Shown piece after piece: positions 27,439 to 36,030 of a DNA stretch of 64,000 nucleotides. Each line of letters opens with the position of its first letter. The first letter of the stretch is position 1. The translations under genes and the position numbers were made by a program. The stretch is from Actinoplanes octamycinicus (GTDB lineage Bacteria > Actinomycetota > Actinomycetes > Mycobacteriales > Micromonosporaceae): assembly GCF_014205225.1 (NCBI RefSeq), contig NZ_JACHNB010000001.1:4755501-4819500 (forward strand), in the 5' to 3' direction. The notes under the pieces were generated by a model. The model saw only the letters and a list, made by a program, of their open reading frames with translations. It had not been told where the DNA came from and searched no databases.

Positions 27439-28195
27439 GACCCCGGCGGACGCGGTCGTCCTGGACGCGGTGACGCACTCCTACGGGGACGTCACCGCGG
27501 TCGGGCCGGTCGATCTGACCGTGCCGGCCGGCGAGTTCCTGGTCCTGGTCGGCGCGTCCGGCTGCGGCAAGAGCACGCTGCTGCGCCTGATCGCCGGCTT
27601 CGAGCAGCCCACCTCGGGCACGGTGCGGACCGCCGGGTCCGCGCCGCTGCCCGGGCGCGGGGCCGGCCTGGTCTTCCAGCAGCCCCGGCTGTTCCCGTGG
27701 AAGACCGTCGGCGGCAACATCGAGCTGGCCCTGCGCTACGCCGGCCAGCCGGTCTCCCCGGCCCGGGTCGACGAGTTGCTCGCCCGGGTCGGCCTGCACG
27801 ACGTGGCCAAGCGCCGCACCTGGCAGATCTCCGGCGGTCAGCAGCAACGGGTGGCGATCGCCCGCGCCCTCGCCGTGGACAACCCGCTGCTGCTGCTCGA
27901 CGAGCCGTTCGCCGCGCTGGACGCGCTCACCCGGGAACGCCTGCAGGCCGACCTGCGCCAGGTCAGCGCCGCCTCCGGCCGCACCTGCGTGTTCGTCACG
28001 CACAGCGTCGACGAGGCGATCTTCCTGGGCAGCCGGGTCGTGGTGCTCACCCCGCGCCCCGGCACCATCGCCCTGGACCTGCCGATCGACCTGCCCCGCA
28101 CCGGCGTCCCGGCCGACGAACTGCGCGGCTCCGCCGAGTTCGCCGCCCTGCGCGCCGAGGTCGGCCACGCCATCCGGGACCGCGTCCCCACCTGA
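27425..28195 (+). CDS. ssuB: Sulfonate/taurine ABC transporter ATPase
   Basis: A 256-residue ATPase overlapping the binding-protein gene by 14 bases. Walker A is GASGCGKST, the signature is SGGQQQRVAIARAL, Walker B is LLLLDEPF and the switch His lies in VFVTHSVDEA. It powers import through SsuC. The spacing confirms a single ssuCAB-type transcription unit. No further gene follows on this strand before a large hairpin. Confidence 0.88.
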   Translation: MSSAETPADAVVLDAVTHSYGDVTAVGPVDLTVPAGEFLVLVGASGCGKSTLLRLIAGFEQPTSGTVRTAGSAPLPGRGAGLVFQQPRLFPWKTVGGNIELALRYAGQPVSPARVDELLARVGLHDVAKRRTWQISGGQQQRVAIARALAVDNPLLLLDEPFAALDALTRERLQADLRQVSAASGRTCVFVTHSVDEAIFLGSRVVVLTPRPGTIALDLPIDLPRTGVPADELRGSAEFAALRAEVGHAIRDRVPT

Positions 28196-28328
28196 CCGCC
28201 GCCCACCCCCGGTCCGCTTCCCGCGTTCCGGGTACGCCGGTACGCCCGTCCCGTCCGTGCCCGCCCGCGCCCGTCCGCGCCCGTCCGCGAGGCGGTCCCG
28301 GTGCGAGGTGGCCGCGCGCTCCCGGTCC

Positions 28329-28383
28329 CGGCTGGTCCTCACGGGTGTCTCGCCGACGGCGAGACACCCGTGAGGACCAGCCG
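28329..28383. terminator. 26-bp perfect hairpin between convergent genes
   Basis: Arms of 26 bp (28329-28354 and 28358-28383) surround the loop GAC. It lies between the convergent ssuB and GGDEF-EAL genes, so bidirectional termination is the simplest role. The core ACGGGTGTCTCG with its complement recurs in the hairpin at 59051-59103, which argues for a repeat family. The rest of 28196-28461 holds no gene. Confidence 0.75.
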
Positions 28384-28461
28384 AGGTTCGGTGGCGCGTC
28401 GCGGTCTCGCGCCGGGACCACCTCGCGTGAGGGTCTCGGGGATGGCGCTGGTGGCAGCCGG

Positions 28462-30759
28462 TCAGTCGATCACGACCGGCGCCTCCAGGGCCGCGTCGAT
28501 CAGGGCGGCCGGGCCGGGCTTGGCGAAGAAGTAGCCCTGCGCGTACCGGTAGCCGAGGGCTTCGAGGCGGGACGCCTGCGCCTGGGTCTCGACGCCCTCG
28601 GCCACCGCGCGCAGCCCGAGGGTGGCCGCGATGGTGCTCAGCGAGGTGGCGATCGCCTCCTGCTCGGCGGTGCCGTTCAGCTCGTCGATGAACGACTTGT
28701 CCACCTTGAGGGTGGTGACCGGGCAGGTGCGCAGCAGGGTCAGCGACGACTGGCCGGTGCCGAAGTCGTCCAGGGCCACCCCGACGCCGAGGTCGCGCAG
28801 GTCGTGGACGGTGTTCAGGGCCGCGCCGCCGCCGAAGACCGCGGTCTCGGTGATCTCCAGGGTGATCTTGTCCGGGTCCAGCCGGTACCGGGCGATGGTC
28901 GAGGCGACCTGGTCCGGCAGGTCCGGATCGAGCAGCTGCCGGGCCGAGACGTTGATGTTGACCCGGGGCGCGCCGGCGCCGTGCCGGTGCTGCCAGCGGG
29001 CCGCGTCCGCGCAGGCCGTCTCGATCACCCAGAGGCCGAGGTCGAGGATCAGCCCGGTCTGCTCGGCGACCGGGATGAACTCGGCCGGCGACACCGGCGG
29101 CCCGTCCGGCGGGTGCCAGCGGACCAGCGCCTCGACGCCGGTGATCCGGCCGCCGGGCAGTTCCACGATCGGCTGGTAGACCAGCCGGAACTCGCCCATG
29201 TCCAGGCCCCGGCGCAGCGCCGCGGCCAGGTCGGCGTCGTGCTGCGCGGTGCTGTCCATCTCGGCGGTGTGCTCGGTGTACCGGTTCGCGCCGGCCCGCT
29301 TGGCCGCCTTGAGCGCCAGTTCGGCGCGGCGCAGCAGGTCGGGCAGTGCCTCGTCGCGCCCGGCGGCCACCCCGACGGTGGCGGTGACCAGCAGGTCGTG
29401 GCCGTCCACCCGCAGCGGCGTCCGGAACGCCCGGACCAGCTGCTCGCCCAGGTGCTCCTGGTCGCCGTCGATCAGCACGCCGAACTCGTCGCCGAGCAGC
29501 CGGGCCACCACCGCGTCCGGGAACGTCTCGGTGATCCGGGCCGCGGCGGCACGCAGCAGCGCGTCGCCGCGCTCGTCGCCGAGCCGGTCGTTGAGGGTGC
29601 CGAAACCGTCCAGGTCGCCGACCGCGACCACCGCCGGGGCGGTGCGCTGCTGCAGGGTGGCGGCGAACGACCGGCGGTTCGGCAGGCCGGTCAGGTCGTC
29701 GTGGTTGGCCTGCTCCTCCAACTGGTCCAGCAGGTCGGTGTTGTCGGAGAGCGCGGCGATCTGCCGGATCACCACCAGGGTGATCAGCACGATCGAGCCG
29801 CCGGCCAGGCCGGGCGGCAGGAAGCCCAGGTGCAGGGTGACGGTGATCAGCATGCCGACGGTGATCGCGACGGCGGCGTACGGGACCACGCTGATCCGCC
29901 GCCACCGGCGCGCCCAGCGCAGGTTGACTCCTCGCGGCGGCTGCCCGCCGTGGCGGATCTGGGAACGCGCGGCCAGGGCGAACATCAGTCCGACCGGGGA
30001 CAGCGCCATGGCGGTGACGCTCAGGTGCGGGTGGTCCTTGACCGCCGGGTAGATCATCCAGGAGGCCGGGGCGAGCAGCCCGATCGGAGCCAGGTACCAC
30101 AGGGCCGGCCCGTGCAGCGGTCCGGCGCCGGTGATCCCGACCCGGATCACCGCGACCACCGCGGTGATCGCGGTGACCAGAACGATCATCGTCATTCCGG
30201 CGGCCAGCCCGGGCAGCGGGGCGCCGGGCGGCGGGGGCCCGGGCGGCGGCCCACCGGGACCGCTGGGCACCGGCACCGGGAACGACCAGAGGAAGTGGGT
30301 GATCACCAGCATGGCGGCCACCCCGACCACCGCGACGTCCAGATACATCGCCAGGCTGGCGCGCCACGACCGGGGCGGGTGCGGCAGGCGCAGCAACGCG
30401 TAGCCGGCCCCGGCCACCGCGCCCAGATAGCAGGCGGCGCTGAAGCCGCTCATCGAGGTGGGGTGACCGGCCAGGGCGGTCTGCGTGCCGTGGCTGAGGC
30501 CACCCACGGTGAGCACCGCGGCGGCTGCGGCCAGTCGCTGCCAGAACAGCCGGGCCACTCCCTCGCTGGCCGCGGCGGCGGCCAGGGCGGCCAGCACGGC
30601 GGTGGCGGCCGACCCGATCCCGGCCGGCCAGAGCAGCCAGGCGGGCGGCGCGTCACCGAGCAGGCCGGCGACCCCGAGCAGGACGCTCAGCACCGCCCAG
30701 ACGACCGCCAGGATGAGGATGCGCCCGGCCGTGCGGGCCGATCCGTCCACTGGTCGCAT
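28462..30759 (-). CDS. Membrane GGDEF-EAL protein, probable c-di-GMP phosphodiesterase
   Basis: A 765-residue protein with about ten membrane segments in the first 315 residues, then GGDEF (about 335-490) and EAL (about 510-755) domains. The cyclase motif is degenerate (LLGDEF where RLGGDEF is usual), so synthesis may be weak or lost. The phosphodiesterase side looks intact: GVEALVRW, NINVSARQL, ITETAVFG, LDDFGTG, KVDKSFID and EGVETQAQ are all present. It likely hydrolyses c-di-GMP with the GGDEF domain acting as a GTP sensor. The membrane region might be a sensor, unnamed. Confidence 0.9.
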   Translation of the reverse strand: MRPVDGSARTAGRILILAVVWAVLSVLLGVAGLLGDAPPAWLLWPAGIGSAATAVLAALAAAAASEGVARLFWQRLAAAAAVLTVGGLSHGTQTALAGHPTSMSGFSAACYLGAVAGAGYALLRLPHPPRSWRASLAMYLDVAVVGVAAMLVITHFLWSFPVPVPSGPGGPPPGPPPPGAPLPGLAAGMTMIVLVTAITAVVAVIRVGITGAGPLHGPALWYLAPIGLLAPASWMIYPAVKDHPHLSVTAMALSPVGLMFALAARSQIRHGGQPPRGVNLRWARRWRRISVVPYAAVAITVGMLITVTLHLGFLPPGLAGGSIVLITLVVIRQIAALSDNTDLLDQLEEQANHDDLTGLPNRRSFAATLQQRTAPAVVAVGDLDGFGTLNDRLGDERGDALLRAAAARITETFPDAVVARLLGDEFGVLIDGDQEHLGEQLVRAFRTPLRVDGHDLLVTATVGVAAGRDEALPDLLRRAELALKAAKRAGANRYTEHTAEMDSTAQHDADLAAALRRGLDMGEFRLVYQPIVELPGGRITGVEALVRWHPPDGPPVSPAEFIPVAEQTGLILDLGLWVIETACADAARWQHRHGAGAPRVNINVSARQLLDPDLPDQVASTIARYRLDPDKITLEITETAVFGGGAALNTVHDLRDLGVGVALDDFGTGQSSLTLLRTCPVTTLKVDKSFIDELNGTAEQEAIATSLSTIAATLGLRAVAEGVETQAQASRLEALGYRYAQGYFFAKPGPAALIDAALEAPVVID

Positions 30760-30820
30760 GCTCCACCGCCTTCAGGTCACCGTGCCTGATCGGTGGATGT
30801 GGACGGGATCTGAGAAAAAG

Positions 30821-30860
30821 TGCGGGCGTGACACGTCCCCCGGTCCGTGTCACGCCCGCA
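30821..30860 (-). terminator. Intrinsic terminator of the alpha-glucosidase gene
   Basis: A 15-bp perfect stem (30821-30835 and 30846-30860, TGCGGGCGTGACACG on one side) has a 10-base loop. Read on the minus strand it is followed by CTTTTTCTC, a strong termination signal. A second hairpin (CCCACCCGC with GCGGGTGGG) lies between it and the stop codon. Confidence 0.9.
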
Positions 30861-30902
30861 GCACCCGCCCACCCGCACCGTCCGCGGGTGGGTGGGACGG
30901 TT

Positions 30903-32582
30903 CTAGCTCGGGATGGACCACCAGACGGTGGTGTCCGGCGGCAGCACGACCTCGTCCGGGCCGCCCTCCACCGGGCCGCTGGCCAGCAGCAGCTCGCCCG
31001 GCCGGCCGACGCTGACCGGCTGGTCGCTCATGTTGACCGTGCAGCGGAAGACCGGCGCGCCCTCGACCTGCCGGTCGAAGGCCAGGATCCCGGCCGGGGC
31101 GGTCACCCAGCTCAGGTTCCCGGTGGGCTGCAGCGCCGGGTGGGTGCGCCGCACGGCGAGCGCCTTGCGGTACAGCTCCAGCGTCGAGTCCGGCACGTCG
31201 GCCTGCGCGGCCACGCTCAGCTTCGCCCACGACGCGGGCTGCGGGAGCCAGCTGCCGCCGCCCTCCGGGCCGAAGCCGTACGGCGCCTCGTCGCCGCTCC
31301 ACGGGATCGGCACCCGGCAGCCGTCGCGGTAGCCGTCCTGACCGGTCGCCCGGTGGAACGCCGGGTCCTGGCGCACCTCCGGCGGCAGGTCCAGCACCTC
31401 CGGCAGGCCGAGCTCCTCGCCCTGGTAGAGGTAGGCGGAACCGGGCAGCGCCAGCATCAGCGCGCTGGCCGCCCGGGCCCGGCGCAGCCCGGCCACCTCG
31501 TCGACGGCGACCGCCTTGCGGCCGGCCACCTCACCCTCGGCGGTCTGCATCAGCCGGGTGGTGTGCCGGACCACGTCGTGGTTGGAGAGCGTCCAGGTGG
31601 TCGGCGCGCCGACCGCGCTCATCGCGGCGAGCGAGTCGTCGATCATCTGACGCTGCTCGTGCACGTTCCAGGCGGTGCCCAGGTAGCTGAAGTTGAACGC
31701 CTGGTGCAGCTCGTCGTCGCGGACGTAGTGCGAGACCCGGGCCAGGTTCGGCGCCCACGCCTCGGCGACCGCGATCCGCTCGCCCGGGTACTCGTCGAGG
31801 ATCTGCCGCCAGGAGCGGTAGATCTCGTGCACGCCGTCCCGGTCGAAGCACGGGCTCTCGCCGACGCCGAGCAGGTGCCACTCGGCGTCCGCCCCGACGT
31901 CCGGCAGGCCCTCCTCCTTGACCAGGCCGTGCGCCACGTCCACCCGGAAGCCGTCGACGCCCAGGTCGAGCCAGAACCGCAGGATGGTCTTGAACTCGTC
32001 ACGGACCGCCGGGTGCTCCCAGTTGAAGTCCGGCTGCTCCGGGGCGAACAGGTGCAGGTACCACTCGCCGTCCTCGACCCGGGTCCAGGCCGGGCCGCCG
32101 AAGATCGACGGCCAGTCGTTCGGCGGCAGCTCGCCGTTCTCGCCCTTGCCGGGGCGGAAGTGGTAGCGCTCGCGGAACAGCGAGCCGGGGCCCTCGGCGA
32201 TCGCCTTCTGGAACCACTCGTGCTGGTCGGACGAGTGGTTGGGGACCAGGTCGACGATCACCCGCAGGCCGAGCGCGTGCGCTCCGGTGATCAGCTCGGA
32301 GGCGTCGGCGACGGTGCCGAAGATCGGGTCGACGGTCCGGTAGTCGGAGACGTCGTAACCCGCGTCCGCCTGCGGCGACGCGTAGAACGGGGAGAGCCAG
32401 ACCGCGTCCACGCCCAGGTCCTTGAGGTACGGCAGGCGGCTGCTGATGCCGGGCAGGTCACCGATGCCGTCGCCGTTCGAGTCGGCGAAGCTGCGCGGGT
32501 AGATCTGGTAGATGACCGCGTTGCGCCACCAGGAAGCCGGCGGCGCCTCGACGGTGGGCGGTGCGACCAATTGATCTGTCAT
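30903..32582 (-). CDS. Alpha-glucosidase (GH13)
   Basis: A 559-residue cytosolic glycosidase that should release glucose from maltose-type oligosaccharides. The GH13 regions are complete: AVIYQIYPRSFADSNGDGIG at about 23, DLVPNHSS at about 110, GFRVDVAHG with the nucleophile Asp, VAEAW with the acid/base Glu and TLSNHDVVRH with the third carboxylate. The length is typical of oligo-1,6- and alpha-1,4-glucosidases; the choice between them is uncertain. It is followed by a strong terminator and preceded by two candidate LacI operators. The LacI gene is immediately upstream on the same strand. Confidence 0.92.
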   Translation of the reverse strand: MTDQLVAPPTVEAPPASWWRNAVIYQIYPRSFADSNGDGIGDLPGISSRLPYLKDLGVDAVWLSPFYASPQADAGYDVSDYRTVDPIFGTVADASELITGAHALGLRVIVDLVPNHSSDQHEWFQKAIAEGPGSLFRERYHFRPGKGENGELPPNDWPSIFGGPAWTRVEDGEWYLHLFAPEQPDFNWEHPAVRDEFKTILRFWLDLGVDGFRVDVAHGLVKEEGLPDVGADAEWHLLGVGESPCFDRDGVHEIYRSWRQILDEYPGERIAVAEAWAPNLARVSHYVRDDELHQAFNFSYLGTAWNVHEQRQMIDDSLAAMSAVGAPTTWTLSNHDVVRHTTRLMQTAEGEVAGRKAVAVDEVAGLRRARAASALMLALPGSAYLYQGEELGLPEVLDLPPEVRQDPAFHRATGQDGYRDGCRVPIPWSGDEAPYGFGPEGGGSWLPQPASWAKLSVAAQADVPDSTLELYRKALAVRRTHPALQPTGNLSWVTAPAGILAFDRQVEGAPVFRCTVNMSDQPVSVGRPGELLLASGPVEGGPDEVVLPPDTTVWWSIPS

Positions 32583-32605
32583 GGCGAGGAACGGTAGCAG
32601 GCAAC

Positions 32606-32617
32606 TAACACGTGTTA
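32606..32617. promoter_or_regulatory. Perfect 12-bp palindrome upstream of alpha-glucosidase
   Basis: TAACACGTGTTA with a central CG, 24 bases before the alpha-glucosidase start, resembles a LacI-family half-site pair. It lies between the glucosidase and lacI genes. Confidence 0.5.
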
Positions 32618-32643
32618 CATAGTCTGACGGCTGCTTTCTTTCA

Positions 32644-32657
32644 GCAAGTTCTTGCAG
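32644..32657. promoter_or_regulatory. Maltose-type LacI operator candidate
   Basis: GCAAGTTCTTGCAG (CTGCAAGAACTTGC on the other strand) has GCAAG/CTTGC arms and lies 62 bases upstream of the alpha-glucosidase start. CTGCAAGAACTT recurs inside the start of the lacI gene at 33695-33706. The CTTGCAG element resembles sites described for Streptomyces maltose/starch regulators, as far as I recall. Confidence 0.55.
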
Positions 32658-32664
32658 AGCGGTC

Positions 32665-33744
32665 TTATGCCGGATTTGTAGCGGAATCCCGGACGATCAG
32701 CGAGGTGCCGAGCATCTGGTGCGGGTGCTGGTCCTCGCCCCGGATCGCGGAGATCAGGAAGTCGGCGGCGATCCGGCCCTTGGTCACGATCGGCTGCCGC
32801 ACGGTGGTCAGCCGGGGACGGAACCAGGCCGACTCGGCGAGGTCGTCGAAACCGGTCACCGAGACCTCGTCCGGCACGGCCACCCCCAGGTCCTGCAGGG
32901 CGTCCACGGCGCCGTAGGCCAGGACGTCGGAGAGGGCGAGGATGGCGCTCGGCGGCTCGCCGGACATCAGCTCCCGGGTCGCCTTGTAGCCGTCGGCGCG
33001 GGTCACCGGCACCTCGGCCACCCGCACGTCGTCGAGGGTCAGCCCCACCTCGGCGAGCGCGTCGGTGATCCCGGCCAGCCGCCGGGCGAGCGGTCCCCGA
33101 TGCCCCGGGTCCGCCGCCGGCCGCGGCCCGATGGACAGCACCGCGAGCCGCCGATGACCGAGCTCCAGCAGGTAGCGGGCCACGTCCCGGGCGCCGCCGC
33201 GGTCATCCACCTCGACGTGCGGCGCGCCCTCGTGCCGGTCCGAGTCGATCAGCACGAACGGGATGCCGCGCCGATCCAATTCGGCCACCTCGCCCCGGTC
33301 GATCTCCAGCCCGCAGACGATGAAGCCGTCCACCGCGGCGTACGGGATCGCCTTGAGCACCGAGTCCTGCAGCGGCGGGGTGAGCAGCAGCGTGTAGCCC
33401 TCCCGGTCGCACACCTGCCCGGCGCCCATCAGGAACCGCGAGTAGTACGGGTTCTCCAGGATCTGCGCCAGCCCCTGCGGCAGCAGCACCCCGATCGAGT
33501 TGGTGGTCCCGGCCTGCAGCATCCGGCCCAGCGTGTTCGGCGTGTAGCCGAGCTCCTCGGCGACCGCGAGGATCCGCTCCCTGGTCGCGGTGGAGATCCG
33601 CTGCGGGTTGTTGAACGCGAAGGAGACCGCCGAGCGGGACACCCCGGCGGCCGCCGCGACGTCGGTGGAGGTGGGCTTGCCGGGCTTGGTCTTGAAAGTT
33701 CTTGCAGGAGCCTTCGAGGCGCTGCTCGGCTTCCTCGGCGGCAT
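32665..33744 (-). CDS. LacI-family regulator of alpha-glucoside use
   Basis: A 359-residue repressor. A basic Lys/Pro/Ala-rich tail (1-25) precedes the helix-turn-helix TSTDVAAAAGVSRSAVSFAFN (about 25-48) and the hinge, then a sugar-binding domain to the end (IGVLLPQGL, DGFIVCGLE, VSVTGFDDLAES). It probably represses the downstream alpha-glucosidase and responds to a maltose-like sugar. ATG at 33744 has AGGGAG seven bases before. Codons 10-16 (GCT CCT GCA AGA ACT TTC AAG) are strikingly atypical for this genome and contain an operator-like sequence. Confidence 0.9.
   Translation of the reverse strand: MPPRKPSSASKAPARTFKTKPGKPTSTDVAAAAGVSRSAVSFAFNNPQRISTATRERILAVAEELGYTPNTLGRMLQAGTTNSIGVLLPQGLAQILENPYYSRFLMGAGQVCDREGYTLLLTPPLQDSVLKAIPYAAVDGFIVCGLEIDRGEVAELDRRGIPFVLIDSDRHEGAPHVEVDDRGGARDVARYLLELGHRRLAVLSIGPRPAADPGHRGPLARRLAGITDALAEVGLTLDDVRVAEVPVTRADGYKATRELMSGEPPSAILALSDVLAYGAVDALQDLGVAVPDEVSVTGFDDLAESAWFRPRLTTVRQPIVTKGRIAADFLISAIRGEDQHPHQMLGTSLIVRDSATNPA
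33691..33708. promoter_or_regulatory. Operator-like sequence inside the lacI coding start
   Basis: CTTGAAAGTTCTTGCAGG lies within codons 10-16 of lacI and shares AAGTTCTTGCAG with 32646-32657. The rare codons GCA, AGA and ACT found here suggest the DNA sequence, and not the protein sequence, is conserved. Autoregulation is the likely role. Confidence 0.5.
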
Positions 33745-33787
33745 GCACGCTCCCTGGGGTCGGCGCCCACCATAACCCAGGCCGGTA

Positions 33788-33812
33788 CGCACCCCCGGTG
33801 ACCGGGGGTGCG
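33788..33812 (-). terminator. Hairpin after the GH15 gene
   Basis: CGCACCCCCGGT pairs with ACCGGGGGTGCG around one base, seven bases past the GH15 stop on the minus strand. A T-run is lacking, so it may act as a GC-type terminator. Confidence 0.6.
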
Positions 33813-33818
33813 GCGCGC

Positions 33819-35702
33819 TCAGGCGCCGGGCGACGGTGGCAGCACGGTGTGCCGCCGGGCCGCGGCTCGCGGATAGCGGTCCAGCTGCCGGTCCAGGGTG
33901 ACCGCGGCGTCGATCAGCGACAGGTGGGTGAACGCCTGCGGGAAGTTGCCCAGCTGCTCGCCGGTCAGCCCGATCTCCTCCGAGTAGAGGCCGAGGTGGT
34001 TGGCGTAGGTCAGCATCTTCTCGAAGGTCACCCGCGCCTTGTCCAGCTCGCCGGCGCCGGCCAGCGCGGTCACGTACGCGAACGTGCACAGCGAGAAGGT
34101 GCCCTCCGAGCCGCGCAGGCCGTCCGGCGACGCGGCCGGGTCGTACCGGTAGACCAGGCTGTCGGTGACCAGCTCGCTCTCCATGGCCCGCAGGGTGGAG
34201 AGCCACCGCGGGTCGTGCGGCGTGACGAACCCGACGGTCGGCATCCGCAGCAGCGACGAGTCCAGCACGTTGGTGTCGTAGTGCTGGCGGAACGCCTGCC
34301 GGGCCGGGCTCCAGCCACGCTCCATGATCTCGGTGTAGATCGCGTCGCGCTGCCGGCGCCACTCGTCCAGCGGGGCCGGGCGGCCGTGCTCGGCGGCGAT
34401 CCGCAGTCCGCGGTCCAGGGCCACCCAGCACATCAGCCGGCCGTAGGTGAAGTCCTGCCGCCCGCCTCGGGTCTCCCAGATGCCCTCCTCCGGCTGCGCC
34501 CAGTTGGCCGCCACCCAGTCGAGCATGTGCCGGATCGCCTGCCAGCCCTCGTGCCCGGGGACGATCCCGTGGCGCTGGCCGACGTAGATGCTGTCCATCG
34601 CCTCGCCGTAGATGTCCAGCTGCAGTTGCCCGGCGGCGCCGTTGCCGATCCGCACCGGGCTCGAGCCGCGGTAGCCGGACCAGTGCGGCAGCGTCTCCTC
34701 GATCAGGTCGCTCGACCCGTCCACCCGGTACATGATCTGCAGCGGGCCGGTCGGATCCTTCTCGGCCTGCTCGAACACCCGGTCGCGCAGCCAGCGGCCG
34801 AGCGCCGCCGCCTCGTCGCTGAAGCCCAGCGACAGCAGCGAGTACACCGAGAACGAGGCGTCGCGCACCCAGGTGTAGCGGTAGTCCCAGTTGCGCTCGC
34901 CGCCGACCTGCTCGGGCAGCGCCGCGGTGGGCGCCGCGACCAGCCCGCCGGTCGGCGCGTAGGTCATCAGCTTGATCGTGATCGCCGCCCGGTGGACCAT
35001 CTCGCGCCAGCGCCCCTGGTAGGTGCAGCCGCTCAGCCAGGACTCCCAGAAGTCCACCGTCTCGTCGAGCAGCCGCAGCGCCTCGGTCAGCGGGAACTGG
35101 GTCAGCGGGGCGGCCGGCCCAATCTCCAGCACCAGCCCGCGCCGCTGGCCGGCCCGCAGCTGCAGCTCGGCCCGCACGTCGCCGTCGCTGTCCACCCAGG
35201 ACCGGCCGGGCTCCTCGAACGGCTCGCGGATCAGGCGTACGGTAAGCGCCTCCTTGTCGGTCTCGAAGAGCACCGCCTGGTCGGTCGCGCGGGTCCGGAA
35301 CGGGTCCCGGCCGTAACCGAAGCGCGGCGCGATGTGCACCGCGAAGGTCATCTCGCCGCGCACGCAGCGCACCAGCCGGACCAGCCGGTGCCGGTCGGTC
35401 GCCGTGGTGCTGTCCGAGATCGGCATGAAGTCGACGATCTCGCCGACCCCGGTGTCGGTCATGAACCGGGTGACCAGCACCGCGCTGTCCGGCAGGTAGA
35501 GCTGCTTGGCGGTGAACGCCTCGGTGGCCGGTCGGGTGATCAGATGACCGCCGCGCCCGGCGTCCAGCAGCGCCCCGAAGACGCTGGGCGAGTCGAAGCG
35601 CGGCGCGCAGAACCAGTCGACGGTGCCGTCGGTGGCGACCAGCGCAGCGGTCTGCAGGTCACCGATCAGCCCGTGTTCGGCGATGGGTGGGAAGTCCGGC
35701 AT
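33819..35702 (-). CDS. Glycoside hydrolase family 15 (trehalase/glucoamylase-like)
   Basis: A 627-residue enzyme with the N-terminal beta-sandwich (ALVATDGTVDWFCAPRFDSPS near residue 20) and the (alpha/alpha)6 barrel from about 230. WDYRYTWVRDASFSVYSLL and the catalytic-type Glu regions GIWETRGG and YSEEIG are visible. Actinobacterial members include trehalases, so trehalose or maltooligosaccharide may be the substrate. ATG at 35702 is chosen because the 57 bases upstream, although open, have AT-rich third positions unlike the gene. No signal peptide. It lies beside a maltose-type locus and may share its metabolism. Confidence 0.85.
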   Translation of the reverse strand: MPDFPPIAEHGLIGDLQTAALVATDGTVDWFCAPRFDSPSVFGALLDAGRGGHLITRPATEAFTAKQLYLPDSAVLVTRFMTDTGVGEIVDFMPISDSTTATDRHRLVRLVRCVRGEMTFAVHIAPRFGYGRDPFRTRATDQAVLFETDKEALTVRLIREPFEEPGRSWVDSDGDVRAELQLRAGQRRGLVLEIGPAAPLTQFPLTEALRLLDETVDFWESWLSGCTYQGRWREMVHRAAITIKLMTYAPTGGLVAAPTAALPEQVGGERNWDYRYTWVRDASFSVYSLLSLGFSDEAAALGRWLRDRVFEQAEKDPTGPLQIMYRVDGSSDLIEETLPHWSGYRGSSPVRIGNGAAGQLQLDIYGEAMDSIYVGQRHGIVPGHEGWQAIRHMLDWVAANWAQPEEGIWETRGGRQDFTYGRLMCWVALDRGLRIAAEHGRPAPLDEWRRQRDAIYTEIMERGWSPARQAFRQHYDTNVLDSSLLRMPTVGFVTPHDPRWLSTLRAMESELVTDSLVYRYDPAASPDGLRGSEGTFSLCTFAYVTALAGAGELDKARVTFEKMLTYANHLGLYSEEIGLTGEQLGNFPQAFTHLSLIDAAVTLDRQLDRYPRAAARRHTVLPPSPGA

Positions 35703-35742
35703 GGGGTCAGCATCCGGTGTGACGACCGATCCGGCCTCATGC

Positions 35743-35768
35743 GTTACGGATGAAGTCATCCCGGGTAT
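35743..35768 (+). promoter_or_regulatory. SigB-like stress promoter candidate for csbD
   Basis: GTTACG (35743-35748) and GGGTAT (35763-35768) are 14 bases apart. This resembles the GNNT...GGGTA(C/T) promoters of actinobacterial SigB-type stress sigma factors. It lies 42 bases before the csbD start and outside the GH15 gene on the other strand. Confidence 0.5.
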
Positions 35769-35810
35769 CAGCGAGGTCGAGAAGGACCACGATCCCCGCG
35801 GAGGTGTGCG

Positions 35811-35984
35811 ATGGCTTTCGATGACAAGGTCGACAACAAGGCCGAGGAAGTCGGCGGCAAGGTCAAGGAAGGCGTCGGCAAGGCCACCGATGACGAGCAG
35901 CTCGAGGCCGAGGGCAAGGCGGACCAGACCAGCGCCAACGTCAAGCAGGCCGGCGAGAAGATCAAGGACATCTTCAAGTCCTGA
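35811..35984 (+). CDS. CsbD-family stress protein
   Basis: A 57-residue highly charged protein, MAFDDKVDNKAEEVGGKV to the end EKIKDIFKS. The repeated Lys/Gly/Glu pattern (GGKVKEGVGKATDDEQLEAEG-type) is the CsbD signature. It is probably soluble and partly disordered. Its role is unknown beyond general stress in relatives. GGAGGTG five bases before the ATG gives a strong start. A SigB-like promoter precedes it and a clear terminator follows, so it is a single-gene unit. Confidence 0.88.
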   Translation: MAFDDKVDNKAEEVGGKVKEGVGKATDDEQLEAEGKADQTSANVKQAGEKIKDIFKS

Positions 35985-35999
35985 TCGGATGCGTGGAGC

Positions 36000-36030
36000 C
36001 GGGCCGGGGCGATGCGCCCCGGCCCGTTCT
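36000..36030 (+). terminator. Terminator after csbD
   Basis: CGGGCCGGGGC (36000-36010) pairs with GCCCCGGCCCG (36016-36026) around GATGC, followed by TTCTCAT. It lies between convergent genes. Confidence 0.85.

Noticed and set aside
27697..30789. Very long opposed open frames of more than 1000 codons
   Set aside because: They run through ssuB, a hairpin and the GGDEF-EAL gene and are compositional shadows.
35703..35759. Upstream ATG of the GH15 gene
   Set aside because: Third codon positions are AT-rich, unlike the gene; it is more likely leader DNA.
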